Shown here piece by piece: positions 1-11,000 of a stretch of DNA of 64,000 bases. Within the stretch, counting starts at the first letter, position 1, and each line of letters starts with the position of its first letter. Below the pieces are notes generated by a model. That model had not been told where the DNA came from. It worked only from the letters and a program-made list of their open reading frames with translations, and did not search any database. This DNA is from a virus. The translations under genes and the position numbers were made by a program. The stretch is from positions 62,001-126,000 of the IMG/VR virus record IMGVR_UViG_3300025660_000003; one strand, 5' to 3'.

Positions 1-3000
1 ATGCAGGTCTCCGTCCGGGGTGGGGCGTTCACCAGCGACCCGGACTACATCACCTTCGAGGGGACTGGCTTCACGGTCCCGAACCCGTCCGCCTTCCCTG
101 ACGGTCTCCAGCTCCTTCCGGGTGGCAACGAGATCAAGGTCAAGGCCATCCTCTCCACAGGGGCGGTCACGCAGGAGGCGGTGCTCCAGGCCAACCTCTC
201 GCTGGAAGCAGACATCGGGGAGCTGGCCGACCCGCCGACCGGCATCTTCTTGGAGCGGTTCAACTCGACGGTGACGGTGACCGTCGAGGGTCTGACCAGC
301 TCGACCGTCGCGGGCTACCACTTCTACGCCTCCACTCAGCCGGGTGGCGGTGACGTGGGGTACTTCCGCATCAACCCGTCGCTGGTCATCTCCGGCGAGG
401 TGGTGGAGGCCACGGACGCCCTGGCGACCCTCTCGGTGGACGCGAGCATCGTGCTCGACTCCGAGGGATTCCACGCGGCCGACCCCTTGAACTTCCGGTT
501 CAAGGGCACGCAGGAGGACGCGGACGACCTGGTGCTCGGCACGAACTTCGATGAGCTGCTGGAGGTCCCGGAGACGGCCAGCAAGCTCCGCATCGCGACG
601 ACCATCCAGACGGTGCGGGAGACGCAGCAGTACAGCTTCGAGCACGACCGTCAGGCATCGCTGGAGAGCGCCAACCCGGCCCTCCCACACGCTGACCTGG
701 CCACGGTGCCGGAGACCGACCCGCTCTACTACGTCGCCACGGCCATCCACATCATCAACGGCGAGGAGGTCGAGAGCTTCTTCAGCCCGGAGGTGCTGGG
801 GGCTCCCCTGCGCATCACCCCGACCGTGGGCTCATTCCCGCAGGTGACCCGTCAGCAGATGGTCAGAGGGGCGGTCCTCTCCATCTACCGGAGCCAGCCG
901 CAGGTTCGGGTGGACCCGGGCTCAGCTCTGCGGGACACGTTCATCGACCCCTTCACGACCGAGACGGATCGTGTCCGGTTCATCGTGGACTTCTTGCACA
1001 ACGCGATGAGCTTCCCGACGTTGCTGCTCATCGACGACCCCGGCTTCACAGGCACGTCGATCCCCGTCGCGCAGTCGTCGTACAAGACGGCCTTGCGGGA
1101 GGCGTTCTTCCTGACCTCGGACGCACAGGTCCAGACGATCATCGACAACGCCTTCGACAAGCTCGCCAGCAACTACGGCGTCATCCGGGACGGCGGCAAG
1201 CGAGCCAGAGGCGAGGTCACATTCTTCGTGACCAACCGGCCCACGACCTCCATCACGAAGACCATCGGGACCATCTGCATCGGCGGCGGGGTGAACTTCC
1301 GCACCACATCCACGGCGGTCATCTCGTCCACGGGAGCCTCCCGGAACTTCAATCCGTCCACGGGCCGCTACTTCGGCCGGGCCTTCATCCAGGCGGACGT
1401 GGCTGGGTCGGCGGGCAACTTGTCCGAGGGGCAGGTCTCGGTCATCTCCAACAACACGTTGAACGTCCAGGTGACCAACGAGTCCCGGACCTTCGGCGGC
1501 ACCGACAGGCAGTCGAACCGCGACCTCGCCCTCGAAGCCATGCGGGTCATCGCCTCCGTGGATTCCGGCACCCGCATGGGGTACGTGGACACCGCCATCA
1601 AGACGCCCGGCGTCGAGCAGGTGAGCGTCATCGAGGCAGGCAACCCCCTGATGATGAGGGACCGCACGGATGCCGGACGCCACGTCGGCGGCAAGGTGGA
1701 CATCTACTTGCGGGGCAGCTCAGAGGCCAAGGTCACGGACTCGTTCGCCTTCGGCTTCCAGACTCGTCAGGCCCAGCAGTTCGAGCCGGTCGGCGACCTG
1801 GCGACTCTTCGCTTCAGGGCGGTGGACCCGGCCCTCTCCGAAGAAAACCCGCTCATCGAGATGCTGGACCTGCCCAGCATCGATCTGGTGTTCGAGAACG
1901 CCAGCAAGAGCCAGGTCTTCGACCTGACCAACGTGGTCTACGCCTCGTTCGATGAGATCCAGCTCGACACGACCCTCAACGACCCCACGATCCACGACCT
2001 CGACGACGTGTACCAGGGCAGCTACCGCTACCGCACGTCCGACAAGTTCGTGATGACCCGCCAGCCCGTCATCTCGGTGACCAGCTTCGTCGGTGCGCAG
2101 ACCGGAGCACTGGTCGAGGGCGTCTACGACCTCTTCCGGGCGTCTGACCCGCTGGAGCTGGGCCGCTCCACGAACGCAGGCGACTACGTGCAGGTCACGG
2201 AGCCCCTGACATCCGGGGCCACCATCCCCTCATCCACGCCGATCACGGTGCCCGGCGAGGCCCACACGATGCTCGACGGCATCGAGTACCTGGGCAACCT
2301 GGGTGCCAACTTCTTGACGGTTCGGGTGTGGAACACCGAGCGGACCATCGAGTACAACGGCCCGCTTTCCACGGCGACCCGGGACTTCACCATCATCGAC
2401 GGGGATGAGACGACTCCGCTCGGCCTCCAGCTCACGGACGGCAGCCGCATCGTTGAGGGTCAGTCGGTGCTGGTGGCCTACTCGCACGACGAGAACTTCG
2501 TCATCGAGTATCTGAGCAACGCGGTCGTCCGTGTCGTCCAGGAGAACATCGACAACGACTCCCACATCACGGCGGACGCCATCGCCAAGTGGGCGGTCGA
2601 TGTCCCGGTGAACTTCACCGCCACCATCGTCCTGCTGGCGAACACGGACGCCAACGTGGTGGACGGGCTCGTTCGTACAGCCCTGGCTCGCCTGTTCAAC
2701 ACCTTCGGCCTGGGCACGGCCGTCCGGCAGTCCGACGTGATTCGCGCGATTGATGCCGTCGTCGGGGTGAGCTACGTCATCACCCCCTTGACGCTCATGG
2801 TCCGGGGCGACGGAGCCCAGATCGTCCGCGAGGTGGTCACCACCGATACGGACACCGACGCGACGCTGGTGACGACATGGTCATCTCCCACCGTCTCCGT
2901 CTACCTCCTCGTCAACGCTCTGGACGCGGCAACTTCAAACGCAGGTGGGCTGGTCAAGGAGTTCAGGGGTGTTTTCCAGGACGAAGTTCGGCTCATCCAC

Positions 3001-3369
3001 CACGAGACGGCCCCGAACGTCAACGGCTTCCCGCTCCGGGGCTCCACAGGCGGCAGCTTCATCATCGGCAAGGACGGGCTCAACATCCCCGGCATCAGCG
3101 ACGACACGACCATCACGGCCGACAACGTCCTGCCGACCAACCCCGACGAGAAGGCCGCCGAGATCCTCCGCATCCGCAAGGCCCTGACGGCGAACCGGGT
3201 GCTGGCGAGCTTCGTGCCTGGTGGCGACATCCCGGACAGCCCGAAGCAGCACGACTACACGGTGACCTACGTGGTCAACGGCGACACCGGGGTCAAGAAC
3301 ATCGAGCCCGGCCCCATCGAGTACCTGGTCATCGGTGACCTCAACTTCGTCTACGACGAGCGGACCTGA
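1..3369 (+). CDS. Baseplate J / gp6-like baseplate wedge protein (probably 5'-partial)
   Basis: The reading frame is open from the first base of the window, so the ATG at 1 may be an internal Met and the true start may lie upstream. Residues about 455-560 carry the Baseplate_J signature: a segment ending AGSAGNLSEGQVSVISN, then GTDRQSNRDLALEAM, then a 'GYVDTAIKTPGVEQVSVIE' stretch, as in phage gpJ/T4 gp6 proteins that form the wedges around the tail hub. Flanking segments (residues about 80-330 and 650-1122) are beta-rich and look like Ig-type or structural decoration, which makes this far longer than P2 gpJ. It ends TGATG, sharing one base with the next start, so the two are translationally coupled. 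Family call is from visible motifs; the wedge role is known for the family. Confidence 0.82.
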   Translation: MQVSVRGGAFTSDPDYITFEGTGFTVPNPSAFPDGLQLLPGGNEIKVKAILSTGAVTQEAVLQANLSLEADIGELADPPTGIFLERFNSTVTVTVEGLTSSTVAGYHFYASTQPGGGDVGYFRINPSLVISGEVVEATDALATLSVDASIVLDSEGFHAADPLNFRFKGTQEDADDLVLGTNFDELLEVPETASKLRIATTIQTVRETQQYSFEHDRQASLESANPALPHADLATVPETDPLYYVATAIHIINGEEVESFFSPEVLGAPLRITPTVGSFPQVTRQQMVRGAVLSIYRSQPQVRVDPGSALRDTFIDPFTTETDRVRFIVDFLHNAMSFPTLLLIDDPGFTGTSIPVAQSSYKTALREAFFLTSDAQVQTIIDNAFDKLASNYGVIRDGGKRARGEVTFFVTNRPTTSITKTIGTICIGGGVNFRTTSTAVISSTGASRNFNPSTGRYFGRAFIQADVAGSAGNLSEGQVSVISNNTLNVQVTNESRTFGGTDRQSNRDLALEAMRVIASVDSGTRMGYVDTAIKTPGVEQVSVIEAGNPLMMRDRTDAGRHVGGKVDIYLRGSSEAKVTDSFAFGFQTRQAQQFEPVGDLATLRFRAVDPALSEENPLIEMLDLPSIDLVFENASKSQVFDLTNVVYASFDEIQLDTTLNDPTIHDLDDVYQGSYRYRTSDKFVMTRQPVISVTSFVGAQTGALVEGVYDLFRASDPLELGRSTNAGDYVQVTEPLTSGATIPSSTPITVPGEAHTMLDGIEYLGNLGANFLTVRVWNTERTIEYNGPLSTATRDFTIIDGDETTPLGLQLTDGSRIVEGQSVLVAYSHDENFVIEYLSNAVVRVVQENIDNDSHITADAIAKWAVDVPVNFTATIVLLANTDANVVDGLVRTALARLFNTFGLGTAVRQSDVIRAIDAVVGVSYVITPLTLMVRGDGAQIVREVVTTDTDTDATLVTTWSSPTVSVYLLVNALDAATSNAGGLVKEFRGVFQDEVRLIHHETAPNVNGFPLRGSTGGSFIIGKDGLNIPGISDDTTITADNVLPTNPDEKAAEILRIRKALTANRVLASFVPGGDIPDSPKQHDYTVTYVVNGDTGVKNIEPGPIEYLVIGDLNFVYDERT

Positions 3370-4775
3370 TGGCGGACAAGCCGACTACCCCGACCCTGCT
3401 GCCGACGCTGCTGGAGCAGAACCCTGCTCCCGTGGGCGGGTCGGGCCAGGACCGGATCACGACGCGACGCGAGCAGGTGGACAGCATCATGTCTGTCTTC
3501 ATGCAGGTGCTCCCGTCGAACTACGTCGCGCAGGTGCAGGGGCCGTTCTACACCGTCCAGTTCCAGGCAGCCGCAGAGGCCATCGCCGACTTCCAGATCA
3601 CCGCGCAGGAGGCCTTCAGCGACTCCGACTACGACTTCATGCGCGGCGAGTTCCTGTTCCAGCTCCTCGGCTCCCTCGTCTTCCCCGATGCGTCGAGCGA
3701 CGGCTACCCCACGCTCAAGGGCGACCTGACCTACCGCGAGTTCCTGAAGCGGATGGTGCTCCTGCTGCTCCAGGGAGCCACCAAGGACACGGTAGAGAGT
3801 GGCCTGGAGCTGCTCTCGGACGCGACGTTCGCGGTCATCGAGAAGGTCATCGCGGCCCGGGACACCAAGAAGAGGGTCTTCAACGAGGCCACGGGCTCCT
3901 ACGACGTGGTGCCCGGCTCCGCGTGGGGCCTGGACGACCAGTTCGAGTTCGAGATCAACGTCACCCACGTCGATCCGACCACGGGGCTCCAGCGGTTCCC
4001 CGAAGAGCCCTTCGTCCTCTCGGAGAACGTCCGCATCGTCATGCGGGCTTTGAAGCCTGCCCACACCCTCTACGAGTACCGGCACCTCTTCACAGAGGCA
4101 TTCGGAGCCATGTTCGACGGCTCCGTGTCATGGGATCTGTCGAGCTACTACTACGCCGACTTCCGCCGCTTCTGCTGCGGGGCGAAGAATGTGACCGGGA
4201 CCACTGGCATCACCTGGGCTGACCGGACGCTCTTCAGCGATTCATCCCGCGAGTTCGACCAGATCAAGGCCGGAGCTGACCTGGTGGTCACGACCGGGCC
4301 GAACAGTATCCACGCAGGCGGGACCGAAGGCACGGTGGCGTCCACAGACCGCCGCCACATCGGCCGCTACCGGGTCAAGGACGTACTGACCTTCCCGGTA
4401 GGCACGGACACCACCGCGAGGGCCTACACGACCTCTGGTGGCCTCTCAGGCACCGCCACGGTGGTCGGGAACGTGGTCGAGGACACAGCTCAGGACTGGA
4501 GCCTGGCGGCCAAGGGCGCGACCTTGACGTTCACGGAGGGGCCGAACGCAGGGACGTACCGGCTCAAGGCTGTGCTGGGGAACTTCGGAGGTCCCGTGGG
4601 CGAGGCTCCTGGGCCAGGGACACGGGTACAGGTGGCTTCGAGCCTCCTGCGAATCGAACGACGAATGAAGCAAGCGACATCGGGTCAGAGCTACACGGTG
4701 ACGGTAGACCGTCTCGGTGTGCAGGAGCCCCATGCGGTGACGGGGGAAGATGCTTCCATCTACTTCGTCCTGTAG
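3369..4775 (+). CDS. Baseplate/tail protein following gpJ
   Basis: A 468-residue protein whose ATG overlaps the stop of the baseplate J gene (TGATG), so it is co-translated with it. The N-terminal 240 residues are helical and acidic/aromatic (for example QVDSIMSVFMQVLPSNYVAQ), the C-terminal 200 residues are beta-rich. In P2-like clusters the gene after J is tail protein I, and in T4 related baseplate wedge components cluster; position suggests a similar baseplate role, but I see no diagnostic motif. A CC pair sits near residue 266. Role inferred from location only. Confidence 0.55.
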   Translation: MADKPTTPTLLPTLLEQNPAPVGGSGQDRITTRREQVDSIMSVFMQVLPSNYVAQVQGPFYTVQFQAAAEAIADFQITAQEAFSDSDYDFMRGEFLFQLLGSLVFPDASSDGYPTLKGDLTYREFLKRMVLLLLQGATKDTVESGLELLSDATFAVIEKVIAARDTKKRVFNEATGSYDVVPGSAWGLDDQFEFEINVTHVDPTTGLQRFPEEPFVLSENVRIVMRALKPAHTLYEYRHLFTEAFGAMFDGSVSWDLSSYYYADFRRFCCGAKNVTGTTGITWADRTLFSDSSREFDQIKAGADLVVTTGPNSIHAGGTEGTVASTDRRHIGRYRVKDVLTFPVGTDTTARAYTTSGGLSGTATVVGNVVEDTAQDWSLAAKGATLTFTEGPNAGTYRLKAVLGNFGGPVGEAPGPGTRVQVASSLLRIERRMKQATSGQSYTVTVDRLGVQEPHAVTGEDASIYFVL

Positions 4776-4838
4776 CTGCCAAGAATCAGCCTATACGGCA
4801 GGAGAAGGTGAGGGCCTCGTGCTCCAACGGAGGATCGA
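4776..4838 (+). promoter_or_regulatory. Putative late promoter (GCCTAT class) and ribosome binding site
   Basis: This gap contains CAGCCTATAC with GCCTAT at 4789-4794, 44 nt before the next ATG. The same AGCCTATR core occurs in gaps at 14459, 22578 and (as TGCCTAT) 40840. GGAGG at 4829-4833 is spaced 5 nt from the ATG. I infer a phage late promoter from recurrence; no sigma factor is identified. Confidence 0.45.
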
Positions 4839-7800
4839 ATGCCTGCGGTAATCGAAAGCACCCTGTACGAGTCTCCTGGTGGAGCGGTCGTCGCAGGTTC
4901 CACACAGCAGAACAGCCGGGATGATCTCCGGCTGGGCTACCAGGTCACGTTGAACTCGGTGCAGGCGGGCACCACGTACTCCTGGACGCTCGCCTTCGCA
5001 TCGGACTCGCCTGGCACGACGGTTCCGGGCACCCCGTTCGACGGCACCGACTCCGCGTCGTCCCTGCTGCCGCCAGAGGGCAGCACCAGCAAGACCGCGA
5101 AGTTCAACGTGGACTTCGAGGGCACCTACCTCATCCGCCTGACCGTGGACGCCGGGCTCCCGACAGAGTCATCGCAGTTCGTCCGGGCTCGGGTGCTGAC
5201 CCTCTTCGGCTCGCTCAAGCTCATCGCGGCTGGCGAACGACGGGACGAGAACGGCGTCATCCCGGTCGATGCGACCCCAGAGGGCTGGGCGAACGACCAG
5301 AACGCGAACATGCAGCGCATCGGGCTGCTTCTGCGACGGCTCTCGCACTCTGGCCGCATCCTGTTCGTGGACAGCAACCGTGGTCGGGACTTCACCGAAG
5401 ACCAGGACGACTACGACAACGTGCTCTCCCTCCCCGGGCCGGACACGGCCCGGCCGGAAGCGACGGGCATGAAGCTGCGGGCGATGGCCCACGGCGACTT
5501 CTCGTCCATCAACTCAGCCATCGCCTACGCGGCTGCTGCGACAGCTCGCGGCGAGGCGGCTCTGAGCCAGGAGCAGCCTTACGTCATCGTGGTTCGCGAG
5601 GGTCTGTATCAGGAGGACCTGAACCTCACGTCCTTCGTCCACATCGTCGGGGACACCGACACCTTCATTGACATCGACCAGGGCGCGGCCGGGTTCAACA
5701 CCCTGAAGGGCGGGGTCAGCATTCGTCCGGCCCACGTTGCCGGGACTGGTACCCACAGGTTCAACCCGCTCCAGAATGGCGAGAACGCGGAGTGCTACCT
5801 CCTGAACCTCGTCCTGATCGAGATGTCGAACACGACCCTGCCGCTCCTGGAGCAGTTGGGCGGGGCGATGAAGCTCTCCAACTGCATCGTCATTTCGTTC
5901 GGTGATGCCGTCAATCAGGGCGAGGCTCTCCGCTGCGTCGTCTCCAATCCGGCTCACGCCCCCGGCCTCCGGCTGGAGGACAGCTATGTGATGACGCAGG
6001 CCACCACGGCGGACCGGGTCGCTCTGCGGTTCGATGCGACGGGTGGCTCCTGCTACCTCGATCACAGCCAGGTGGTCGCCCCCCAGTGTCAGGGCGTGCT
6101 CGTCAACGAGTCGCTCTACGAGGTCTGCGAGTTCTACGCTCTCCGTCAGACGGAGCTGGGCGCTGTTGCCCCGTACATCGGGTACGCATCCCACCAGTCC
6201 TTCCAGGACAGCGTGGTTGACCCCTTCGGTGGCGGGAACCCCGCCATTGACGTGAGTGCCTTCGGGGCCGGACCTGGCAGCAAGCCTGGGGATGTCATCG
6301 TCGGGGTCAGCGGATGCACTCTGATGGGTGTGGTCTCCTTCGAGACGGCGGCTGCCGTGGGGAACACCCAGCTCATCGGGGCGGGCACCAGCAACGTGCT
6401 GGGTGTGGGTGCCGGTGTCCCCCACATCGTCTTCCCGGATGCTCCTGGCGACATGCCGGACGGCTACGTCGCCATCTTCGATTCGGAGACGGTGAGGTAC
6501 GAGCCCGCCCACGCTGACCCCCTGAAGGGACCGGGTGGGGCCGCAACCATCCCCGGCCCCAACCAGCTCCCGAAGTCGAACGTCCAGGAGGCCATCGACA
6601 TCCTGGTGCAGGCGGTCTTCCCCATCGTCGGGAGCCCCTTCTACTCGCTGCACTCGGCCTACTCCGGCCTGGCGACCCTCAACCCGCCCACGCTGGGCAC
6701 CGGGCTCGGCCGGACCATCATCGCCAACGGTGGTGCGGTCCAGATCACCGGGGGTGTCGCCCCGTTCGCTCTCGACAACGAGCGTAAGGACGGCGGGCTT
6801 CAGACCGAAGGCGTCGTGGACATCGGCGGCCTCATCGGTGGGCCGGGCACCACCCCTCTGGGTCTGGTCGGGCACTCTGAGATCAGCCTCAACCCGAACA
6901 TGATGGGCGTCGGCCCCGTCATCGCTCTCGGGCGGGCCGTATGGACCACTGGTGTCAACGGTGGCGACCGGGGCTTCCCCGGTGCCGTCATCCGTGCGGA
7001 CTCAGCGACAGCTCCGGCACTCCCGACGTTGTCGCCCTACCACCTCCACCTCCGCACGCTTTCGGGGCTGAACTCGAACACGGGTCAGCTCGGGAACATC
7101 TACATCGCCGCAGGCAGCATCGGCGACCCCGCCAGCCCCGACAACCCGGGCCATGTCCACATCAACGGCGGTGGGAACGTCAATGTGGGTGGGAGCACAG
7201 GCGACATCTGGCTCGCTCCTGGTGACCTGTTCGGGGCGGCTGGGTTCGGCAAGGTCTGGTTCGCAGGCACCAACGGCACCCCTACGGTGCTTGTGGCGGG
7301 TGGCCCCTGGATCGGAGGCGTAGGCGGGAACATCGCTATCGGCACGCCGAACGGCGTGGAGTTCTTCACCTTCACGGGTGCAGAGGCCAACATCGCGGCA
7401 GCCATCGCTGTGTTCAACGCAACGGCCAGGGCGTTCATCGCGACAGTGGGTCCTCCGGGCACCATCGCGCTTGTGATGGCCCCCAGCCCGGCCAACGACA
7501 TCGTGTGCCTCGGAGACGACGGCAGCGGGGTGAACGTCAACCTCGGTGACTTCCTCCCGACATCGGCGACATTCACGCCAGGGGCCTACGGCGATCTGGT
7601 CTCTGTGGACGTGCCCCAGAACGGTCGTCTGCGGGTGGACGGTGACCTGGAGGTCACCGGAGCCATCATCGGAGTGATGGACTCCGGCTACAAGTTCATC
7701 ACGGCCGGGATGTCCCCGTTCAGCACGACCACTGAGCACCTGATTCTCGGGGCACAGCTCATCGCTACGCAGGACATCGACATCATCTTGACAGCGGCCT

Positions 7801-7997
7801 ACCCCACGGGGGTCAAAGTCGTCATCAAGGACGAGAACGGCATCGCCAGCGCCTTCCCCGCCCCGATTGGGCAGAGGGTTCACATCACGGACTTCGGCGG
7901 GGCACTGTTCGACGGGGCCGCCGCGTTGAATCTCACGACCAACTTCGCGGCCGTGACGCTCTACAAGAACAGTGCGGGCAACTGGTCGCTCATCTAG
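4839..7997 (+). CDS. Tail fibre/tailspike-like protein with Ig-like and beta-helix segments
   Basis: A 1052-residue virion protein starting after GGAGG. Residues about 20-115 form an Ig/PKD-like domain (a TYSWTLAFASDSPG stretch and a GTYLIRLTVDAG strand). Residues about 140-190 carry NDQNANMQRIGLLLRRL followed by RILFVDSNRGRDF, and about 220-400 resemble the start of a pectate-lyase-like right-handed beta-helix (a SINSAIAYAAAA segment, then EGLYQEDLNL and VHIVGDT). Long Gly/Asn/Ile-rich beta regions follow. The C-terminus (VHITDFGGALF to NSAGNWSLI) is typical of fibre tips, where the final strands end in a solvent-facing aromatic. It lies between baseplate and other fibre genes, so host binding or polysaccharide recognition is plausible, but no catalytic residues can be named. 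Confidence 0.62.
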   Translation: MPAVIESTLYESPGGAVVAGSTQQNSRDDLRLGYQVTLNSVQAGTTYSWTLAFASDSPGTTVPGTPFDGTDSASSLLPPEGSTSKTAKFNVDFEGTYLIRLTVDAGLPTESSQFVRARVLTLFGSLKLIAAGERRDENGVIPVDATPEGWANDQNANMQRIGLLLRRLSHSGRILFVDSNRGRDFTEDQDDYDNVLSLPGPDTARPEATGMKLRAMAHGDFSSINSAIAYAAAATARGEAALSQEQPYVIVVREGLYQEDLNLTSFVHIVGDTDTFIDIDQGAAGFNTLKGGVSIRPAHVAGTGTHRFNPLQNGENAECYLLNLVLIEMSNTTLPLLEQLGGAMKLSNCIVISFGDAVNQGEALRCVVSNPAHAPGLRLEDSYVMTQATTADRVALRFDATGGSCYLDHSQVVAPQCQGVLVNESLYEVCEFYALRQTELGAVAPYIGYASHQSFQDSVVDPFGGGNPAIDVSAFGAGPGSKPGDVIVGVSGCTLMGVVSFETAAAVGNTQLIGAGTSNVLGVGAGVPHIVFPDAPGDMPDGYVAIFDSETVRYEPAHADPLKGPGGAATIPGPNQLPKSNVQEAIDILVQAVFPIVGSPFYSLHSAYSGLATLNPPTLGTGLGRTIIANGGAVQITGGVAPFALDNERKDGGLQTEGVVDIGGLIGGPGTTPLGLVGHSEISLNPNMMGVGPVIALGRAVWTTGVNGGDRGFPGAVIRADSATAPALPTLSPYHLHLRTLSGLNSNTGQLGNIYIAAGSIGDPASPDNPGHVHINGGGNVNVGGSTGDIWLAPGDLFGAAGFGKVWFAGTNGTPTVLVAGGPWIGGVGGNIAIGTPNGVEFFTFTGAEANIAAAIAVFNATARAFIATVGPPGTIALVMAPSPANDIVCLGDDGSGVNVNLGDFLPTSATFTPGAYGDLVSVDVPQNGRLRVDGDLEVTGAIIGVMDSGYKFITAGMSPFSTTTEHLILGAQLIATQDIDIILTAAYPTGVKVVIKDENGIASAFPAPIGQRVHITDFGGALFDGAAALNLTTNFAAVTLYKNSAGNWSLI

Positions 7998-8015
7998 GCA
8001 GGGGTACGGTGACGA

Positions 8016-11000
8016 ATGGCTTTCACGCCGCCAACGAACCCCGAGGACAGCTACGCACTGAGCCCCTTTGGGTTCGGTCCGTTCCCGCTCCCAGGGGAGT
8101 CGGTTGACGTAGCTCCTCCGCACCCGGTCGGAGGCGGCTACGGCGGTGTCGGCTTCTTGTCGGCGGGCGATCTCCCGGACAACGGCAGCCCCTACGGCCT
8201 GGGCTCCTACGGCTCCCGGTGGTTCAGCCGTCCCAAGGTCAACATCAGCGGCGGCTACGGTGGTGACCCCTACGGCCTGGGCGGCTACGGCAGCACAGAG
8301 GTCACGCCCCCCTACATCTCATCGGCCATCTCGCTCGACGGGTTCACCATCGAGATCTTCTTCAGCGAGGAGGTGGACACCACCAACCCCGCGTTGACCG
8401 ACCCGACCAGCTACACGCTGGAGCCCATCACAGGGGCAGCTCCCGCGACGGTGCTCTCGGTTCACATCGAGAAGCTGGGGTCACTCAATCTGGCGGCTGG
8501 TGACACCATCGTGGGGGCAACCTCCGTCGTCATCACCCACACAGGGACGACCCAGGGCGGGATGTACAAGGCCCACGCCACGGGCCTGACCGACATCGCT
8601 GGCAACCCGATCATCGACGCTGACGCCCCGTTCCTGGCGAAGGGTGAGCCCCCGACCTTCACGGTCAGCCTCCCGGCCCCGGATGCGGGCAACGAGCTGC
8701 TGGTCACCTTCAGCCACCCGATGTTGCAGAATGCGGGTGGCTTCCCGGCCATGGGCAGCTACGACTTCGCGGTAGCCGCCAGCAACCCCTACCCCATCGA
8801 CCTGGTGCCGACGAGCATCGTCGTGGTCAGTCCGACCCAGGTTCGGCTCGGGGTCAAGGGCATGACCTCGTTGAACTACGACCTGACGGTCAGCGAGGCG
8901 TTCGCCTTCGCCTTCGACACGACGCTGGGGCTCCGCAACTGCACCATCTACGAGCAAGGGGCCGGGACCATCACGGAGTCGGCGGGCTACCTGGTCTGGT
9001 CAAGGCCGAAGAATGCGGGCTCATTTGGCCGAGAGTGGCGGGACACCAGCGGCACCATCACCCCGCTGACATCGACCCTGCGAGGTGACTGCACCTTCGA
9101 CTTCAGCAACGCGGCCTTCGACCCGCCGATCTCCATGTTCCCGGCCCCGGAGATCTGCGGCATTGCGATCCAGGACGGTGTGCCAGGCAACGGCATCGCC
9201 GTTTACATCACTCTCCAGCAGAGCATCACCGGGGTCGAGCAGATCCGAATGCAGTCGGGCACCTTCGACATGACGGTGGATGCCACCTGGTCGGACGCGG
9301 TTCACACGATCTCCTTTGTGCGGAACATGCAGGCGGGCATCGTCACCTTCTTGCTAGACGAGCAGCCGCTCACCTCCACTGCGATTGCGAACGTGGACGG
9401 CCCGGCAGATTCCCAGGCGGCCATCCGCTTCGGCTTCTACGGTGGCGGATGGGACATCAGCGGGGTGCGGCTCCACAGCGTCATCCTCACCAGCTCCACG
9501 ACGGTCTTCTCGTCTGCTTGGAACTTCCTGCACGGCCAGATCGGTCAGTTCCTTGGCTCCGACGTACTGACCCGTGACCGACTGCTGACGCAGCGAGGCC
9601 CGCTGGTCAAGGGCTGGGGTGACGCGACCCCAGCGACCGAAGCTGATGTCGCTGTGGTCATCAACGGCACGGCGGTCTCGGTAGCCGAGGTGAACCCCTA
9701 CATCGGCGGCATCGTCATGGCGGTCCCGGTGCCGCTCCTCCCGCTAGGCGACCCGCAGAGCAGCGTGGCGGTGGACTACAAGTGGTTCAAGAGCCCCGTC
9801 ATGGAGCTGGCCGGGTTGAACACCCTCGGCCTGGTGCTCAACAAGTTCGACTGCGCCCGCAGAGGCCACCACGACCCGGCAGCCCACGGCGATCAGGTCC
9901 AGGTTCTTCCGGGACAGCCCGACTTCATGGCGAATCCCGGCGAGCCCAAGGGAGCCGTGGACATCCACCGCTTCCCGATGAGCGTGGTCCTCGGGCCGAT
10001 GAGCCGGAGCGAACCGCTCTACATCGGCCACCGCTACATGGGGTTCGAGCGGGCGTACTCAGCTCTGACCAACAGCCCGACCACCCTGCTGCTCAACCAG
10101 GCCCCAGGGCGCGTCTCCGTGCCCGGCTTCGAGCGGGAGGTAGCAGGGGTCAGTGTGGCCTACGAAGGGCTCGTGAAGCCCGTAGACGCCGCTCCTGCGT
10201 GGGCTCTGGATGGAGCTGACTACGGGGCGGTGGACCACGATGCCGACGCCGGGATCGACCTTGGGACCTACACGATCATCGACCCCATCGTGGGGGATGC
10301 AGGGCCGACCGAGACGGCAACGGTCTACCACCGGGGCCTGGATCTCACATACCCGTCGAGCATCAACCTGGTGGCCCGCTTCCAGACGGCAGCTACGGCC
10401 TTGTTCGACACGGACCACGTCGCCCCTTCCCCGGCTCCGACCGGGCTGGTGACGGTCCCCACGGCTGATGGTGTGTTCACGGGGGTCGGGTTCGGCATCC
10501 ACGACAACCGGCACCTGTACTTCTGCGGGGTGCTCCTGATCAACGGTGTCGAGCACGTCGGCCTGCTGCTCAACCCGAAGCGCATCCACGAATGGGAGTC
10601 CTGGGCCATCGGGCCGAAGTCCATCCTGACGGCCTCCTCGCAGAGTCGAGGGGTCTTCCCGTCCTCGCAGGTCCCCACGGGGTTCAAGGTCGGGTCGAAG
10701 TTCCAGCGGCTCACGGGCACACAGGTCGGGGTCTACACGGCGACGAGCGTTGTGGCTCAGAGCGACGGCACAACCACCGTGGATTTCACGCCCGAACTTC
10801 CGTCGCCCTGGGACATCTACGGAAACAAGTACACGGAGGTCGTATTCGAGACGCGGGCGAGCCTCAAGCCGTTCACCTATCGGCTCGACCTCGACACGGA
10901 CCAGCAGGTCGCAGAGCTGCGGATCTCCGGGGAGACGCGGGGGGTGGTCACCCGCATCGACGGCAACGTGCCTCCGGTCCCCGTGGCAGCTCAGACATCG